Of a stretch of DNA of 64,000 nt, positions 9,937-18,133 are shown piece by piece. A program made the position numbers and the translations under genes. The DNA is from Flavobacterium sinopsychrotolerans (lineage in GTDB: Bacteria; Bacteroidota; Bacteroidia; Flavobacteriales; Flavobacteriaceae). The stretch spans positions 186,001-250,000 of the forward strand of contig NZ_FODN01000001.1 in the NCBI RefSeq assembly GCF_900110375.1, given 5' to 3'. The number at the start of each line of letters is the position of its first letter. Within the stretch, counting starts at the first letter, position 1. A model generated the notes under the pieces. The model made no database searches, was not told where the DNA came from, and saw only the letters and a list, made by a program, of their open reading frames with translations.

Positions 9937-10073
9937 TTCTTTAGTTTTTTATTTTAAATATTAGGTATTGATTTGCATACCATTTTTGGACTATTTATTT
10001 CCAAAAAAAGCAAACAGAATCTTATCCGTTGCGGAAAACGGATTAATAAAAGCACATTACATGCCTAAAAAAT

Positions 10074-10448
10074 TTAAGAAATGAAAGTGGGTGGGTGAAA
10101 TACAGAAGTACTATTCAAGTGAAAGTATAAATTAGAATAGTATGGGTTTATTTTTTCTTTGGTACCAAAACAAACGGGTACAATTTCGAAAGATTTGATT
10201 TCCTCAAAAATGAGTACATCAAGTATTGGAGCCGTTCCTTTTTTATCGGAAGAAAGTGGCTTTTCAGCATCAGAAGCCTTAGCCAATTCTTTCATCAAAT
10301 GACATTTACCGTTACATTGCATTTTAGGTTTATCCCTATTGATACAAAGTACTTTTGAAATATATTCATAATTGACAACATACTCTAAAACCGGAAGAAC
10401 TGGCTTTATAAGCATGATTAATACAATTATGAATATGATTTTTTTCAC
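10074..10448 (-). CDS. Small membrane protein with CxGxC-H metal-like motif
   Basis: The 124-residue protein starts at GTG (10448). One N-terminal membrane segment (residues 3-24) is followed by a putative metal motif: C35, M43, C45, C49, H50 and M52 in the order VLCINRDKPKMQCNGKCHLM. I recall small proteins with this CNGKCHL signature in Flavobacteriia next to outer-membrane receptor genes, but no function is established to my knowledge. It is the first gene of the copper operon, 137 bases before the lipoprotein gene. A -7 box lies only five bases upstream, so the transcript may be almost leaderless. Confidence 0.7.
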   Translation of the reverse strand: MKKIIFIIVLIMLIKPVLPVLEYVVNYEYISKVLCINRDKPKMQCNGKCHLMKELAKASDAEKPLSSDKKGTAPILDVLIFEEIKSFEIVPVCFGTKEKINPYYSNLYFHLNSTSVFHPPTFIS

Positions 10449-10452
10449 GGTG

Positions 10453-10460
10453 CAAAAGTA
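10453..10460 (-). promoter_or_regulatory. -7 box of the copper-uptake operon
   Basis: Read on the - strand this is TACTTTTG, a perfect TAnnTTTG box, five bases before the GTG start at 10448. No Crp/Fnr-like or Rrf2-like palindrome was seen in the 220 bases upstream. Confidence 0.55.
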
Positions 10461-10672
10461 ATATATTTTTTAAACTCTACAGCAATTAAACGCATCAGTT
10501 ACAAAAGAATATTTTTAGAATTTATTTTCAAACATCTCTTATTATTTATATGCTTACCCAAAGGAAATACACATTATAATCCTTAATTGCTTATTCAACA
10601 AGATTCATAAAAACTTATATCTAAGAACACGAAACGAGAAAACTAATTTTCGTTTTAATCGCAATAAAAGCA

Positions 10673-11935
10673 TTATTTTAAACTAAAGATTTTAGGACTA
10701 AAAGAAACCATTACCCAAGCCCAATTATTGGTATTGGCGGTATCAGCAACATTTTTTAATCTTTCTAAAGTTCCAGAAGCAAACATTTGAGAGTATCCCG
10801 CTGAAGCCACAATATCCTTCTGAATAGTGTAACTGGCAGTAAAATCAAGTTCTGTCCCTAAATAACTGTCCATTTCATTATTGGAAGCATCCAAAACAGT
10901 ATTCGGCGCATTAAAAACATGTGGCATCAACGTAAATTGCCATTTATTAGACGTATAATTTAACTTTAAATAAGCATCTTGCAATCCCACACTATTTTGA
11001 TGATTTCCTACATAAAAATAATCCATGAAACCATTAAAACCATGGTTGGTTCCAAAAATTGGACTAAACGATTTTATATCGAAACTGCTATCATTTTGGT
11101 TTTTACCCGAAAGATATTCATATCCTAATCCCGCTTTGAATGTATTGGTGACCGCATAACCAAGGAACGCTCCTGCATACCAGGCGTTCACCTTTTTGTC
11201 GGCGCTTTTTCCAGTTTGTCCGTAAGCCCCAAAATTAGCATCCCATTTTTTTTCCTTGAAAGAAAGATACGTACCAAAGGTTTGTTTGTAATCTATTTCT
11301 AAATTGCCAATTGTTTTTTCAAATTCATATCCGGTATTTAACAGCAGCAAACTCAAATTCAATTTACTAAACTGAGTATGATACCATGCATATTGCAAGT
11401 TTTTGTAGTTCGTCGTGTAGGCGATTTTCGGCTCCAATACATTTTCTGCATTGGCATTCAAAGCAAAACCTAAATCCAATTGATGATTCTTCGGATGAAA
11501 CGTAATTACTGCAGCATCATGACTTTGTCCCTGTTGCGCCCAATCGATTTCTCCAAAAATACGCTGATTGTCATACGAAATCACTTGGCGACCTAATCGC
11601 GCACTCCATTTGGCATCAAAATCATATTGTGCCCAAGCTTCAAATAAAGCAATTCCGTTTTTATCAACTTGTGTTGTTGTTGCCACATCACCCCAAGTAC
11701 GAATGTTCTGAAAAGTCAATTTGGCTTTTAATTTTTCTTGCTTGTAATTAAAATTTAATCGGGAACGTTGCGATACAAATGAGGTTGCCATTTCGCCATT
11801 TGGCATAAGGCTTTTAAAACCGTTTCGGTATTCGTAACGCGGTCTGAGTTGCAGATTGGCATCCAACTCTTGGGCATAAGTCCCAATGCTTACCATTCCT
11901 AAAAATGACAAACCAATTATTTTAAGTAGTTTCAT
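10673..11935 (-). CDS. Alginate-export-family outer-membrane porin
   Basis: The 420-residue product has a signal peptide (MKLLKIIGLSFLGMVSIGTYAQ) followed by beta-barrel sequence. It contains QLRPRYEYRNGF, RLNFNY and LGRQVISYDNQRIFGEIDWAQQGQ-type strands typical of the alginate-export domain (an 18-strand porin fold). There is no plug domain, so it is a passive channel rather than a TonB receptor. It is the last gene of the nirK operon, three bases after the SCO gene, so a role in passage of nitrite or another anion is more likely than alginate export. That assignment rests on context only. Confidence 0.8.
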   Translation of the reverse strand: MKLLKIIGLSFLGMVSIGTYAQELDANLQLRPRYEYRNGFKSLMPNGEMATSFVSQRSRLNFNYKQEKLKAKLTFQNIRTWGDVATTTQVDKNGIALFEAWAQYDFDAKWSARLGRQVISYDNQRIFGEIDWAQQGQSHDAAVITFHPKNHQLDLGFALNANAENVLEPKIAYTTNYKNLQYAWYHTQFSKLNLSLLLLNTGYEFEKTIGNLEIDYKQTFGTYLSFKEKKWDANFGAYGQTGKSADKKVNAWYAGAFLGYAVTNTFKAGLGYEYLSGKNQNDSSFDIKSFSPIFGTNHGFNGFMDYFYVGNHQNSVGLQDAYLKLNYTSNKWQFTLMPHVFNAPNTVLDASNNEMDSYLGTELDFTASYTIQKDIVASAGYSQMFASGTLERLKNVADTANTNNWAWVMVSFSPKIFSLK

Positions 11936-11937
11936 GT

Positions 11938-12618
11938 TTAATTTATTTTTTGAGCTTCCTCAGTAATCTTTTGAATGGTTTGGTCTGAATTGACACCTAA
12001 ACCTTCCTGTTGATAGGCTAATTCCCCGTCAGCATTAAATACACTTATGATATTGGAATGGGAGAATTCCAAAGGTGCAATTTTTTTATAATTTACAGCC
12101 AAAACTGCTGCAAATTCCCTTGTATTTTCTTCTGTTGAGCGCAAGAAAACCCATTGTGGACCGTCCATTTTATTTTCAATGGCAAATGCTTTCAAACGTT
12201 TGGGCGTATCTACAGCAGGATCGATACTCACTAAAACCAATGTTACATTATCCTTAATATTATTGGGTAATCTTTGTTCGATATTTCGCATGTCTGCCAC
12301 TAATCTTGGGCAAGCAGACTTACAGGAAGTGTAAATCATTACCATAACCAGCACTTTTCCTTTCAAATCTTTCATTTCTAGATTTTCACCTTCTTCATTC
12401 GTCCATTTTGAAGGAAGATTATAAATGGATAAATCCGAAATAGGTTTGTCTATTGTTTCCGCTTTTGATTTATTAACACAAGATTGAAGTGTTAAAAGAA
12501 TTAAAAGGAATCCTAAAAAAAGCGTTTTACAGCTGTTTTTTTTAGTTTTTATCTTTGAAAAATTCGCCTGTTTAGATAAGCTGGAGTTGTGACTATTTGA
12601 TTTCATTTCTGTTCTCAT
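11938..12618 (-). CDS. SCO1/SenC-family copper chaperone
   Basis: SCO proteins are thioredoxin-fold copper chaperones, classically for the CuA site of cytochrome oxidase. The 226-residue protein has a membrane or lipoprotein anchor (residues 31-47, LLTLQSC), the metal-binding YTSCKSACP motif with C99 and C103, and H187 in the conserved FSHSN block. The first ATG at 12618 and a second at 12606 are both possible starts. Position between nirV and the porin gene in the nirK operon suggests copper loading of NirK, possibly also of NosZ CuA. Confidence 0.92.
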   Translation of the reverse strand: MRTEMKSNSHNSSLSKQANFSKIKTKKNSCKTLFLGFLLILLTLQSCVNKSKAETIDKPISDLSIYNLPSKWTNEEGENLEMKDLKGKVLVMVMIYTSCKSACPRLVADMRNIEQRLPNNIKDNVTLVLVSIDPAVDTPKRLKAFAIENKMDGPQWVFLRSTEENTREFAAVLAVNYKKIAPLEFSHSNIISVFNADGELAYQQEGLGVNSDQTIQKITEEAQKIN

Positions 12619-12636
12619 TTGAGTTGATTTTGAGCG

Positions 12637-13401
12637 CTACTTTTTATCTTTCGCACATCGAAAACCGAGGTTTTTAGTAGTAAATCGTGCCTTAAGACTT
12701 CCTCGAAAAGCATAGCGCATAAAAGCGGCATAATTCATTAAATCTGTTGCATTGACAGAACCGCTTCCGCAAAATAGATTCCGGTCCGTATCCTTGTCTT
12801 TTCTGGATTCCCCGGAAAGAAAAACACTATTGAAATCGGCTGTCCATTCCCAAACCAATCCATGCATATCATAAACACCCCAATAATTTTTGAAGGTGCG
12901 GCCTACCGGATTCGCATAGGTTTTTGGCTTTTCATACCAAGACAAGATGTAATTATTAAAGCTTTCTTTAGTACGTGCGTCAATTCGTTTCTCATCGGCC
13001 ATGGCGACATATTCCCATTCGTCCATGGTGGGTAATCGTTTTCCTTGGCACTCACAATATTTTTTGGCTGTAAACCAAGAAATATTCGTTACCGGAGCAG
13101 TACTTAAATTGGTAGCCCCATAATTAAAATCACTTTCCCATTGTGATAAGTAACTTTTATCGGCAAAAATACCTTTCATTCTAGAGCGACTATTTTCTGG
13201 ATATTTCTTCAAAAATTCCAAAAACTGGGCATTGGTCACCGGATAAATGTCAAGGCTAAAAGCTTCAACTTGTACTGGTTTTTTACTTGTAGCTCCATAA
13301 AGGGGAACAAAAGTCCCCCTTTCTATAGATGCCATTTTAACAACTTGAGACCATAGCGATGCTGTAATAAGAAACAAAAATAGTGGCAAAAATTTTTTCA
13401 T
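12637..13401 (-). CDS. nirV: NirV-like formylglycine-generating-enzyme-family protein
   Basis: This is an SUMF1/FGE-fold protein of 254 residues (ATG at 13401; another at 13410) with an N-terminal signal peptide ending in LWSQ. Family blocks seen: YPVTNAQFLEFLKKYP, APVTNISWFTAKKYCECQGKRLPTMDEWEYVA, YDMHGLVWEWT and the C-terminal AFRGSLKARFTTKNLGFRCA. NirV of this superfamily is encoded next to nirK in several denitrifiers, with no settled function; this gene lies two genes after nirK. Formylglycine synthesis itself is unlikely because no sulfatase is nearby and the protein should be exported. Confidence 0.8.
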   Translation of the reverse strand: MKKFLPLFLFLITASLWSQVVKMASIERGTFVPLYGATSKKPVQVEAFSLDIYPVTNAQFLEFLKKYPENSRSRMKGIFADKSYLSQWESDFNYGATNLSTAPVTNISWFTAKKYCECQGKRLPTMDEWEYVAMADEKRIDARTKESFNNYILSWYEKPKTYANPVGRTFKNYWGVYDMHGLVWEWTADFNSVFLSGESRKDKDTDRNLFCGSGSVNATDLMNYAAFMRYAFRGSLKARFTTKNLGFRCAKDKK

Positions 13402-13436
13402 ATTTAACATGGCTAATTTCTTTTAAGTTGTACGAA

Positions 13437-13814
13437 TTATTTTCTTTGCGCTTTCACCATTGCAGGTGTAACCTTGGTTTTATTATTTCCCCAACTGGCG
13501 TAAACATACGTCATTGCATCTGCTATTTGTTGATCGCTTAATGCCTGTGCGGGCATGGCACTACTGAATTTTTTACCATTTACAGTAATTGGTCCAGTTA
13601 ATCCTTTTACGACTCCTTTTATGGCGCGATTCACATCTTTATTTAAGTAATCTGATTTCGCTAAAGGAGGGAAAGCGCCCGGAATTCCTTGCCCGGCAGC
13701 TTGGTGACAAGCGATACACGTTTTCGCATAAATTCCTTTTCCTTTATCAGCGCTTTGACTGTATCCTTGTAAAGCCAATCCCATCATTCCGATGCATAAA
13801 ATATACTTTTTCAT
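13437..13814 (-). CDS. Periplasmic monohaem cytochrome c
   Basis: The 125-residue protein has a cleavable signal peptide (ending QGYSQ) and one haem motif C33-IA-C36-H37, with a probable Met ligand in the SSAMPAQAL segment. It acts as a soluble electron carrier. Its mature part matches the C-terminal cytochrome domain of the NirK encoded just upstream at about 60 percent identity by eye, including [16 protein letters not shown] and SWGNNKT. It therefore looks like a duplicated copy of that domain, and it may deliver electrons to NirK or NosZ. Confidence 0.93.
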   Translation of the reverse strand: MKKYILCIGMMGLALQGYSQSADKGKGIYAKTCIACHQAAGQGIPGAFPPLAKSDYLNKDVNRAIKGVVKGLTGPITVNGKKFSSAMPAQALSDQQIADAMTYVYASWGNNKTKVTPAMVKAQRK

Positions 13815-13866
13815 TTTATTATAATTAATGTTAAATACTTATTTCAATTTGGATTAAATCCTATTT

Positions 13867-15357
13867 TTATTCATGAATATCTTTTGCTTTTGGAGCTACT
13901 TTTCCTCTCAATGTTTTCACCATTGCTGGCGTTACAACTGTTTTATTATTCCCCCAACTATCATAGACATAAGTCAACACGCTGGCTACTTCATCGTCGG
14001 TCAAATTTTGACTGGTCATAACATTATTGAATTTTTTACCATTTACAGTAACTTCTCCGCTCAATCCGTGTAAAACCGCATTTATTGCTCTTTCAGAATT
14101 AGCGTTTAAGAAATCTGATTTGGCTAATGGAGGGAATGCGTTAGGAATTCCTTGCCCTTCAGATTGGTGACAGGCTAGACAGGTTCTGCCGTAGAGTTCT
14201 TTTCCGGCTTTTACATGTTCAGCTACCGTTTTCACTGCAACGCTTTTAGTTGCACCTTTCACTTTAGGCATATTTTGTATAGTACCACCTTCTGGCAAAT
14301 AAATTCCCTCTTGTGTTGTTCCAGAATAGACTAACTTATTATCATCTCCTTCTACTTTTAACATTCCCAATGCCCCTTTGTTGAAAGCTCTAAAAATAGA
14401 GTGATCTACCAAGATAAACGTACCGGGAACATCTACTTTAAATTCAACTATTGCAGCACCACCGGCTGGTATCAAAGTTGTTTGGACATTTTTGTTAATC
14501 AAATCCCCACCTTCTACATGAACTTTATCGAATATTTCACCAATTGCATGGAAAGAAGACACTAAGTTTGGTCCACCGTTACCCATATAAATACGCACTG
14601 TTTCTCCTTTTTTGGCTGTTAATGCTTTATCTCCTGTTAACGCCCCTACTTTTCCATTAAACACTACGTAATCAGGTTGCTCTTTAATCGCTTTATTCAT
14701 ATCAAATGGCTGAGACCCTTGTTCTCCATAATTTCCTTTGGTATAAAAATCACCTTGCATGATGTAGTATTCTTTATCAACTGGAGGCAAACCACCTTCA
14801 GGTTCCACTAAAATCAAACCATACATACCGTTTGCAATGTGCATCCCAACAGGAGCTGTGGCACAATGGTATACATACAAGCCTGGATTCAATGTTTTGA
14901 AATTGAATACTTTTTCATGTCCCGGTGCCACTAATGAAGAAGTTGCTCCTCCACCTGGTCCAGTTACTGCATGTAAATCTATATTGTGCGGCATTTTATT
15001 ATCCGGATGATTTTTCAAATGAAATTCTACCTCATCACCAACTCTAGTTCTTATAAAACTTCCAGGAACCGATCCTCCAAAGGTCCAATAGGTATATTTA
15101 ACACCATCTACCATTTCGCCCTCTTGTTCTTTTATTTCCATGTTCACAACCAATTTTGTGGCTGCACGATCGCCCACTGGTTTAGGAACAAAAGGAGGTG
15201 CAGTCAGTTCTGCTGTTTGTTGACCTTCTACCTTAATACTCTCATAATATTTTGCGTCTTTTTCCTCATTTTTAGAACAAGAAAACAGACCTAGGGCTAC
15301 AAAAAAAGCAATGGCTACTACCCTACTCTGTTTGTTAAAATTAAATGTAATTTCCAT
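13867..15357 (-). CDS. nirK: Copper nitrite reductase with fused C-terminal cytochrome c domain
   Basis: NirK reduces nitrite to NO outside the cytoplasm. The 496-residue protein begins with a lipoprotein signal ([11 protein letters not shown]27), then two cupredoxin domains. Type 1 copper ligands are H124, C165, H173 and M178. Type 2 ligands are H129, H164 and H319, with catalytic-type D127 and H270. From about 382 there is a class I cytochrome c domain with C393-LA-C396-H397. Fusions of this kind are known in other bacteria and let the cytochrome feed the type 1 centre directly. The first gene of its operon, it has Crp/Fnr-like and Rrf2-type operators stacked directly upstream. Confidence 0.98.
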   Translation of the reverse strand: MEITFNFNKQSRVVAIAFFVALGLFSCSKNEEKDAKYYESIKVEGQQTAELTAPPFVPKPVGDRAATKLVVNMEIKEQEGEMVDGVKYTYWTFGGSVPGSFIRTRVGDEVEFHLKNHPDNKMPHNIDLHAVTGPGGGATSSLVAPGHEKVFNFKTLNPGLYVYHCATAPVGMHIANGMYGLILVEPEGGLPPVDKEYYIMQGDFYTKGNYGEQGSQPFDMNKAIKEQPDYVVFNGKVGALTGDKALTAKKGETVRIYMGNGGPNLVSSFHAIGEIFDKVHVEGGDLINKNVQTTLIPAGGAAIVEFKVDVPGTFILVDHSIFRAFNKGALGMLKVEGDDNKLVYSGTTQEGIYLPEGGTIQNMPKVKGATKSVAVKTVAEHVKAGKELYGRTCLACHQSEGQGIPNAFPPLAKSDFLNANSERAINAVLHGLSGEVTVNGKKFNNVMTSQNLTDDEVASVLTYVYDSWGNNKTVVTPAMVKTLRGKVAPKAKDIHE

Positions 15358-15393
15358 AATAATCAGGTGTTAAATTAATCGTGATTTATAGTG

Positions 15394-15401
15394 TAAAAAT
15401 A
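15394..15401 (-). promoter_or_regulatory. Degenerate -7 box of nirK
   Basis: On the - strand it reads TATTTTTA, one base from TAnnTTTG. Its centre is exactly 33 bp from the centre of the Crp/Fnr-like site, the same spacing as at norC and nos. Confidence 0.5.
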
Positions 15402-15422
15402 AAAGATACTTATGTCCTTTAT
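15399..15422. promoter_or_regulatory. Rrf2/NsrR-type operator of nirK
   Basis: ATAAAAGA-N8-TCCTTTAT is an imperfect palindrome matching the sites at norC, ric and the rrf2 gene. It overlaps the nirK -7 box by three bases and abuts the Crp/Fnr-like site, so a bound protein would block the promoter. Confidence 0.65.
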
Positions 15423-15423
15423 T

Positions 15424-15437
15424 ATGACATTTGTCAT
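15424..15437. promoter_or_regulatory. Crp/Fnr-like site of nirK
   Basis: ATGACATTTGTCAT is a perfect palindrome of half sites ATGAC/GTCAT with a 4-base spacer, centred 33 bp upstream of the -7 box centre, the usual position for class II activation. Confidence 0.65.
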
Positions 15438-15466
15438 GTTTTTAACTTTTATTTAAGACCATATTA

Positions 15467-15703
15467 TTACAAAATTAATCCTAAAACAATCAATCCTAAA
15501 ACCGAAATCAAACTCACTTTCCAAAAAGAATTTGCTTTTTTAAGTTCCATGAATTCGAAAGAAACCAAGAGAAATTTCAATACGGATAATCCCATAATTA
15601 AAACAATTGCAAATCCGGAAACAGACATTGTATTAGAAATCAAAGCCGTTGAAGCCGTCAATACAATCAATAAACCATAGGTAATAAAAAGTGTCTTTTT
15701 CAT
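15467..15703 (-). CDS. norF: NorF-like / COX4-type small membrane protein
   Basis: The 78-residue hydrophobic protein has three predicted membrane helices and the FMELKKANSFWK block typical of prokaryotic cytochrome c oxidase subunit IV (COX4_pro) proteins. It follows the NorE-type gene by three bases. NorE and NorF are accessory proteins that raise NO reductase activity in other denitrifiers; their exact job is not clear. It is the last gene of the nor operon. Confidence 0.85.
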   Translation of the reverse strand: MKKTLFITYGLLIVLTASTALISNTMSVSGFAIVLIMGLSVLKFLLVSFEFMELKKANSFWKVSLISVLGLIVLGLIL

Positions 15704-15706
15704 TTT

Positions 15707-16288
15707 CTAAAAAATTAAGTATAAAACAGGAAATAGCAATAACCAGATCAAATCACACATGTGCCAGAAAGCAGCACAGGCTTCAACATCATCAATACCG
15801 GTATCAGAATTTTTTTTCATCATTCCATAGTTGGTCCAAATTAAAATCACCAAACCCATAATAACATGAATCAAATGAAATCCGGTTAGCATCCAATAAA
15901 AAGTAAAAAACATATTGGTATCCAATGAAATCCCCGAATCTATTTTATGAGAGTATTCAACTCCTTTTAAGATTAAAAATAATGTTCCACCAAGCATGGT
16001 CAATTTAAAATACAAAGACGATTTTAAACGGTTATTGTTTTTAAATTCCAAGACTGCATTGGCCATAAAAAAACCACTCGTCAACAAAAAAATAGTGTTT
16101 ATTGCTCCAAAAGTAGTATTGAGTTGCAACCGTGACTGATGAAACAATTCAGGCTGCTCTTTTCCATAATAAACAAATGCCACAAGTGCCATCCCAAAGG
16201 TAAGAAGTTCCAGAAAAATAATAATCCACATCAAAATACCTCCTGGAGGGTAGTAGATGTTTTTGTAATCGATTTTGTGTGTGTTCAT
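15707..16288 (-). CDS. norE: NorE-like cytochrome c oxidase subunit III family protein
   Basis: The 193-residue protein has five membrane helices and the heme-copper oxidase subunit III pattern (FHLIHVIMGLVILIW, AAFWHMCDLIWLLLFPVLYLIF). It is shorter than the seven-helix subunit III, as expected for NorE. It is tightly coupled to norF and follows the carbonic anhydrase gene in the nor operon, which supports NorE rather than an oxidase subunit. Confidence 0.9.
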   Translation of the reverse strand: MNTHKIDYKNIYYPPGGILMWIIIFLELLTFGMALVAFVYYGKEQPELFHQSRLQLNTTFGAINTIFLLTSGFFMANAVLEFKNNNRLKSSLYFKLTMLGGTLFLILKGVEYSHKIDSGISLDTNMFFTFYWMLTGFHLIHVIMGLVILIWTNYGMMKKNSDTGIDDVEACAAFWHMCDLIWLLLFPVLYLIF

Positions 16289-16311
16289 TTTATAGGATTG
16301 TATTAATAGTG

Positions 16312-17037
16312 TTATTTGAGTACTACATTGTTTTCTAAAAAAGCTACTTTTCCATTAGTAATATCGTAATAAGCACCAATGATTTTTATTTCTTTATTTT
16401 TTAATTGATGTTCTAATGTGGCACTTTTTTTTATGATTTTTTCAATGGTCAACACAACATTTTTTCTTGAAGTATCATCAATGGTATAGTCCGATAATGG
16501 ATACGTTTTGTGTGGATTTATGGATGGTTTGATTTGTGAGGTGAGCTGGGTTAAATGTTCTAAACCAACATTATCAATTGCGCCTTGAACTGCACCGCAA
16601 TGATTGTGTCCTAAAACCACGATAAGCTTGGTGTGTTTAATTGTAGTGGCAAATTCCATACTGCCTAAAATGTTATCGTCTTCTATATTACCGGCAACTC
16701 TTGCTACAAAAAGGTTTCCAATACCTTGGTCAAAAATAATTTCAGGAGGAACCCGTGAATCAATACACGTTAAAACCAATGTATGCGGATGTTGTTCCTT
16801 TTTTGTAAGATCAATTTCATGCGCATAATTGAGGTGAACGGACTTATTTTCTAAAAAACGCAGGTTGCCATTTTTTAAATCTGCAATCGCTTCATCAGGG
16901 GTTTTTATTTCAAGAAGATGTTCTTCTGCTTTTTCATTTTTAAAAAATATGAAACTGAAAATAGTCAGTGCAAAAAATGGACATAATACAAATAAAAGCA
17001 GTGTTCTTCTGTTATTGCGTTTGTTTTTTGGACACAT
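16312..17037 (-). CDS. Membrane-anchored beta-class carbonic anhydrase
   Basis: Beta carbonic anhydrase interconverts CO2 and bicarbonate with a Zn bound by two Cys and one His. The sequence shows LTCIDSRVPPE (first Cys and the Asp-Arg dyad), FVARVAGNI, MEFATTIKHTKLIVVLGHNHCGAVQGA (His and second Cys). An N-terminal hydrophobic segment (TLLLFVLCPFFALTIFSFIFF) makes it exported or anchored, unlike the usual cytoplasmic enzyme. ATG at 17037 (MCPKNKRN) is preferred over an upstream in-frame start at 17091. It lies inside the nor operon, where its purpose is unclear; pH or bicarbonate balance in the periplasm is one guess. Confidence 0.93.
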   Translation of the reverse strand: MCPKNKRNNRRTLLLFVLCPFFALTIFSFIFFKNEKAEEHLLEIKTPDEAIADLKNGNLRFLENKSVHLNYAHEIDLTKKEQHPHTLVLTCIDSRVPPEIIFDQGIGNLFVARVAGNIEDDNILGSMEFATTIKHTKLIVVLGHNHCGAVQGAIDNVGLEHLTQLTSQIKPSINPHKTYPLSDYTIDDTSRKNVVLTIEKIIKKSATLEHQLKNKEIKIIGAYYDITNGKVAFLENNVVLK

Positions 17038-17159
17038 ATAGTTGAAATTTATTTTATTAACCCAGTGTTTTAAAAATAACCTCCCCTTCACAATTTATGA
17101 GTTGGAATCTTGTTGCAAGCAAAGAGGAGGTTAAAATAATGGCTATTTTCACATTGAAA

Positions 17160-18125
17160 TTAATCCCAGTCTAATAATCGTTTCTCGCCTTCTATTTTCT
17201 TGATATCGGTAATATCCTGCGACATTTCAATCACACCTTTATAATTCTTATCAGCATCCCTGACCGCGAAATAGCGAATGTAAATCAGGCGCTCTTTGTA
17301 ATTAATCCAAAATGAGGATTCGTTTTTTGTTCCTTTTCTAAATTCGTCCAGGATTTTAAGAACGGTTCCCACACTTTTTGGTGGATGGCAAAACTTGACT
17401 TCCCGACCAATAATTCCGGCACTTCTGGGAAAAACACGTTCTTCTCCCCGATTATAGAAAATCACTTTGTCGTTTTCATCAACATAAGTCAAATCTAACG
17501 GCAACGTTTTAAAAAGTAAATTCACCTGCTCCACCGTCATATATCCTTCATCGTAATGGGACATGTTTTCGAGCGAAAAAGACATTTCTCTTTTAGTAAA
17601 ATCTTCACTAGGGTGAATGTATTCTTGTTTTGGATAAGGAGCAGGAGCTTGTGACAGCATCCAGCCAATTTCTTCCTCGCCTTTGCGCATTTCAATCCAG
17701 TCGGCTTCAGTAAGGAGTTCTAAGGCATTTGGAAACAAAACCGCTTCTTCCATCTGCAACAATCGGTCGATTCCATTGACTAGAAAAGGAGTATTGATAC
17801 TAATTTTCTCTGGATTATTCATTTTAAGATAGTACTGAATTAAACGGAATTGCTCTCTTAAATTATCATGAAAGGACCACATTCCCTGAGAAGGACCGTT
17901 CCATCCTTTTTTTTCTAAAAACGGGAAAAGTTGATTTTCTTTACGGGCAAATCGTTTCTCGATGGTATGAAGCTGGTTGAATATATTCGTATATTTCTGT
18001 AAATCATTCTCAGGATTTACAGCTGATAATTCTTCTAAAAGTGCATGAATAATGTCATTTTCCTGAAAGTAAATCTGAACCGGATGTCCTTCGGGAAGTG
18101 TTGTGGTATTTGAAATATCGTTCAT
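17160..18125 (-). CDS. Hemerythrin-like plus PAS domain protein (DUF438-related)
   Basis: The 321-residue cytoplasmic protein has a hemerythrin-like helical bundle in its first half (HALLEEL, HTIEKRFARKENQLFPFLEKKG, FHDNLREQFR, MEEAVLFPNAL; His and Glu residues suited to a di-iron or haem site). It then has a PAS domain (LDLTYVDENDKVIFYNRGEERVFPRSAGIIGREVKFCHPP, ending GVIEMSQDIT). This arrangement matches DUF438/hemerythrin-PAS proteins often encoded beside NO genes. It is nine bases after norD in the nor operon. No output domain is present, so it may sense NO or O2 or protect iron centres; inference only. Confidence 0.85.
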   Translation of the reverse strand: MNDISNTTTLPEGHPVQIYFQENDIIHALLEELSAVNPENDLQKYTNIFNQLHTIEKRFARKENQLFPFLEKKGWNGPSQGMWSFHDNLREQFRLIQYYLKMNNPEKISINTPFLVNGIDRLLQMEEAVLFPNALELLTEADWIEMRKGEEEIGWMLSQAPAPYPKQEYIHPSEDFTKREMSFSLENMSHYDEGYMTVEQVNLLFKTLPLDLTYVDENDKVIFYNRGEERVFPRSAGIIGREVKFCHPPKSVGTVLKILDEFRKGTKNESSFWINYKERLIYIRYFAVRDADKNYKGVIEMSQDITDIKKIEGEKRLLDWD

Positions 18126-18133
18126 TATAGTAT

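Noticed and set aside
10449..10672. Crp/Fnr-like or Rrf2-type control of the copper operon
   Set aside because: No palindrome of either type was found upstream of the -7 box.
15381..15680. 99-codon + strand frame overlapping norF and the nirK promoter
   Set aside because: It is a shadow: the opposite strand encodes a convincing COX4/NorF membrane protein, and this frame's product is low-complexity with no family signature.
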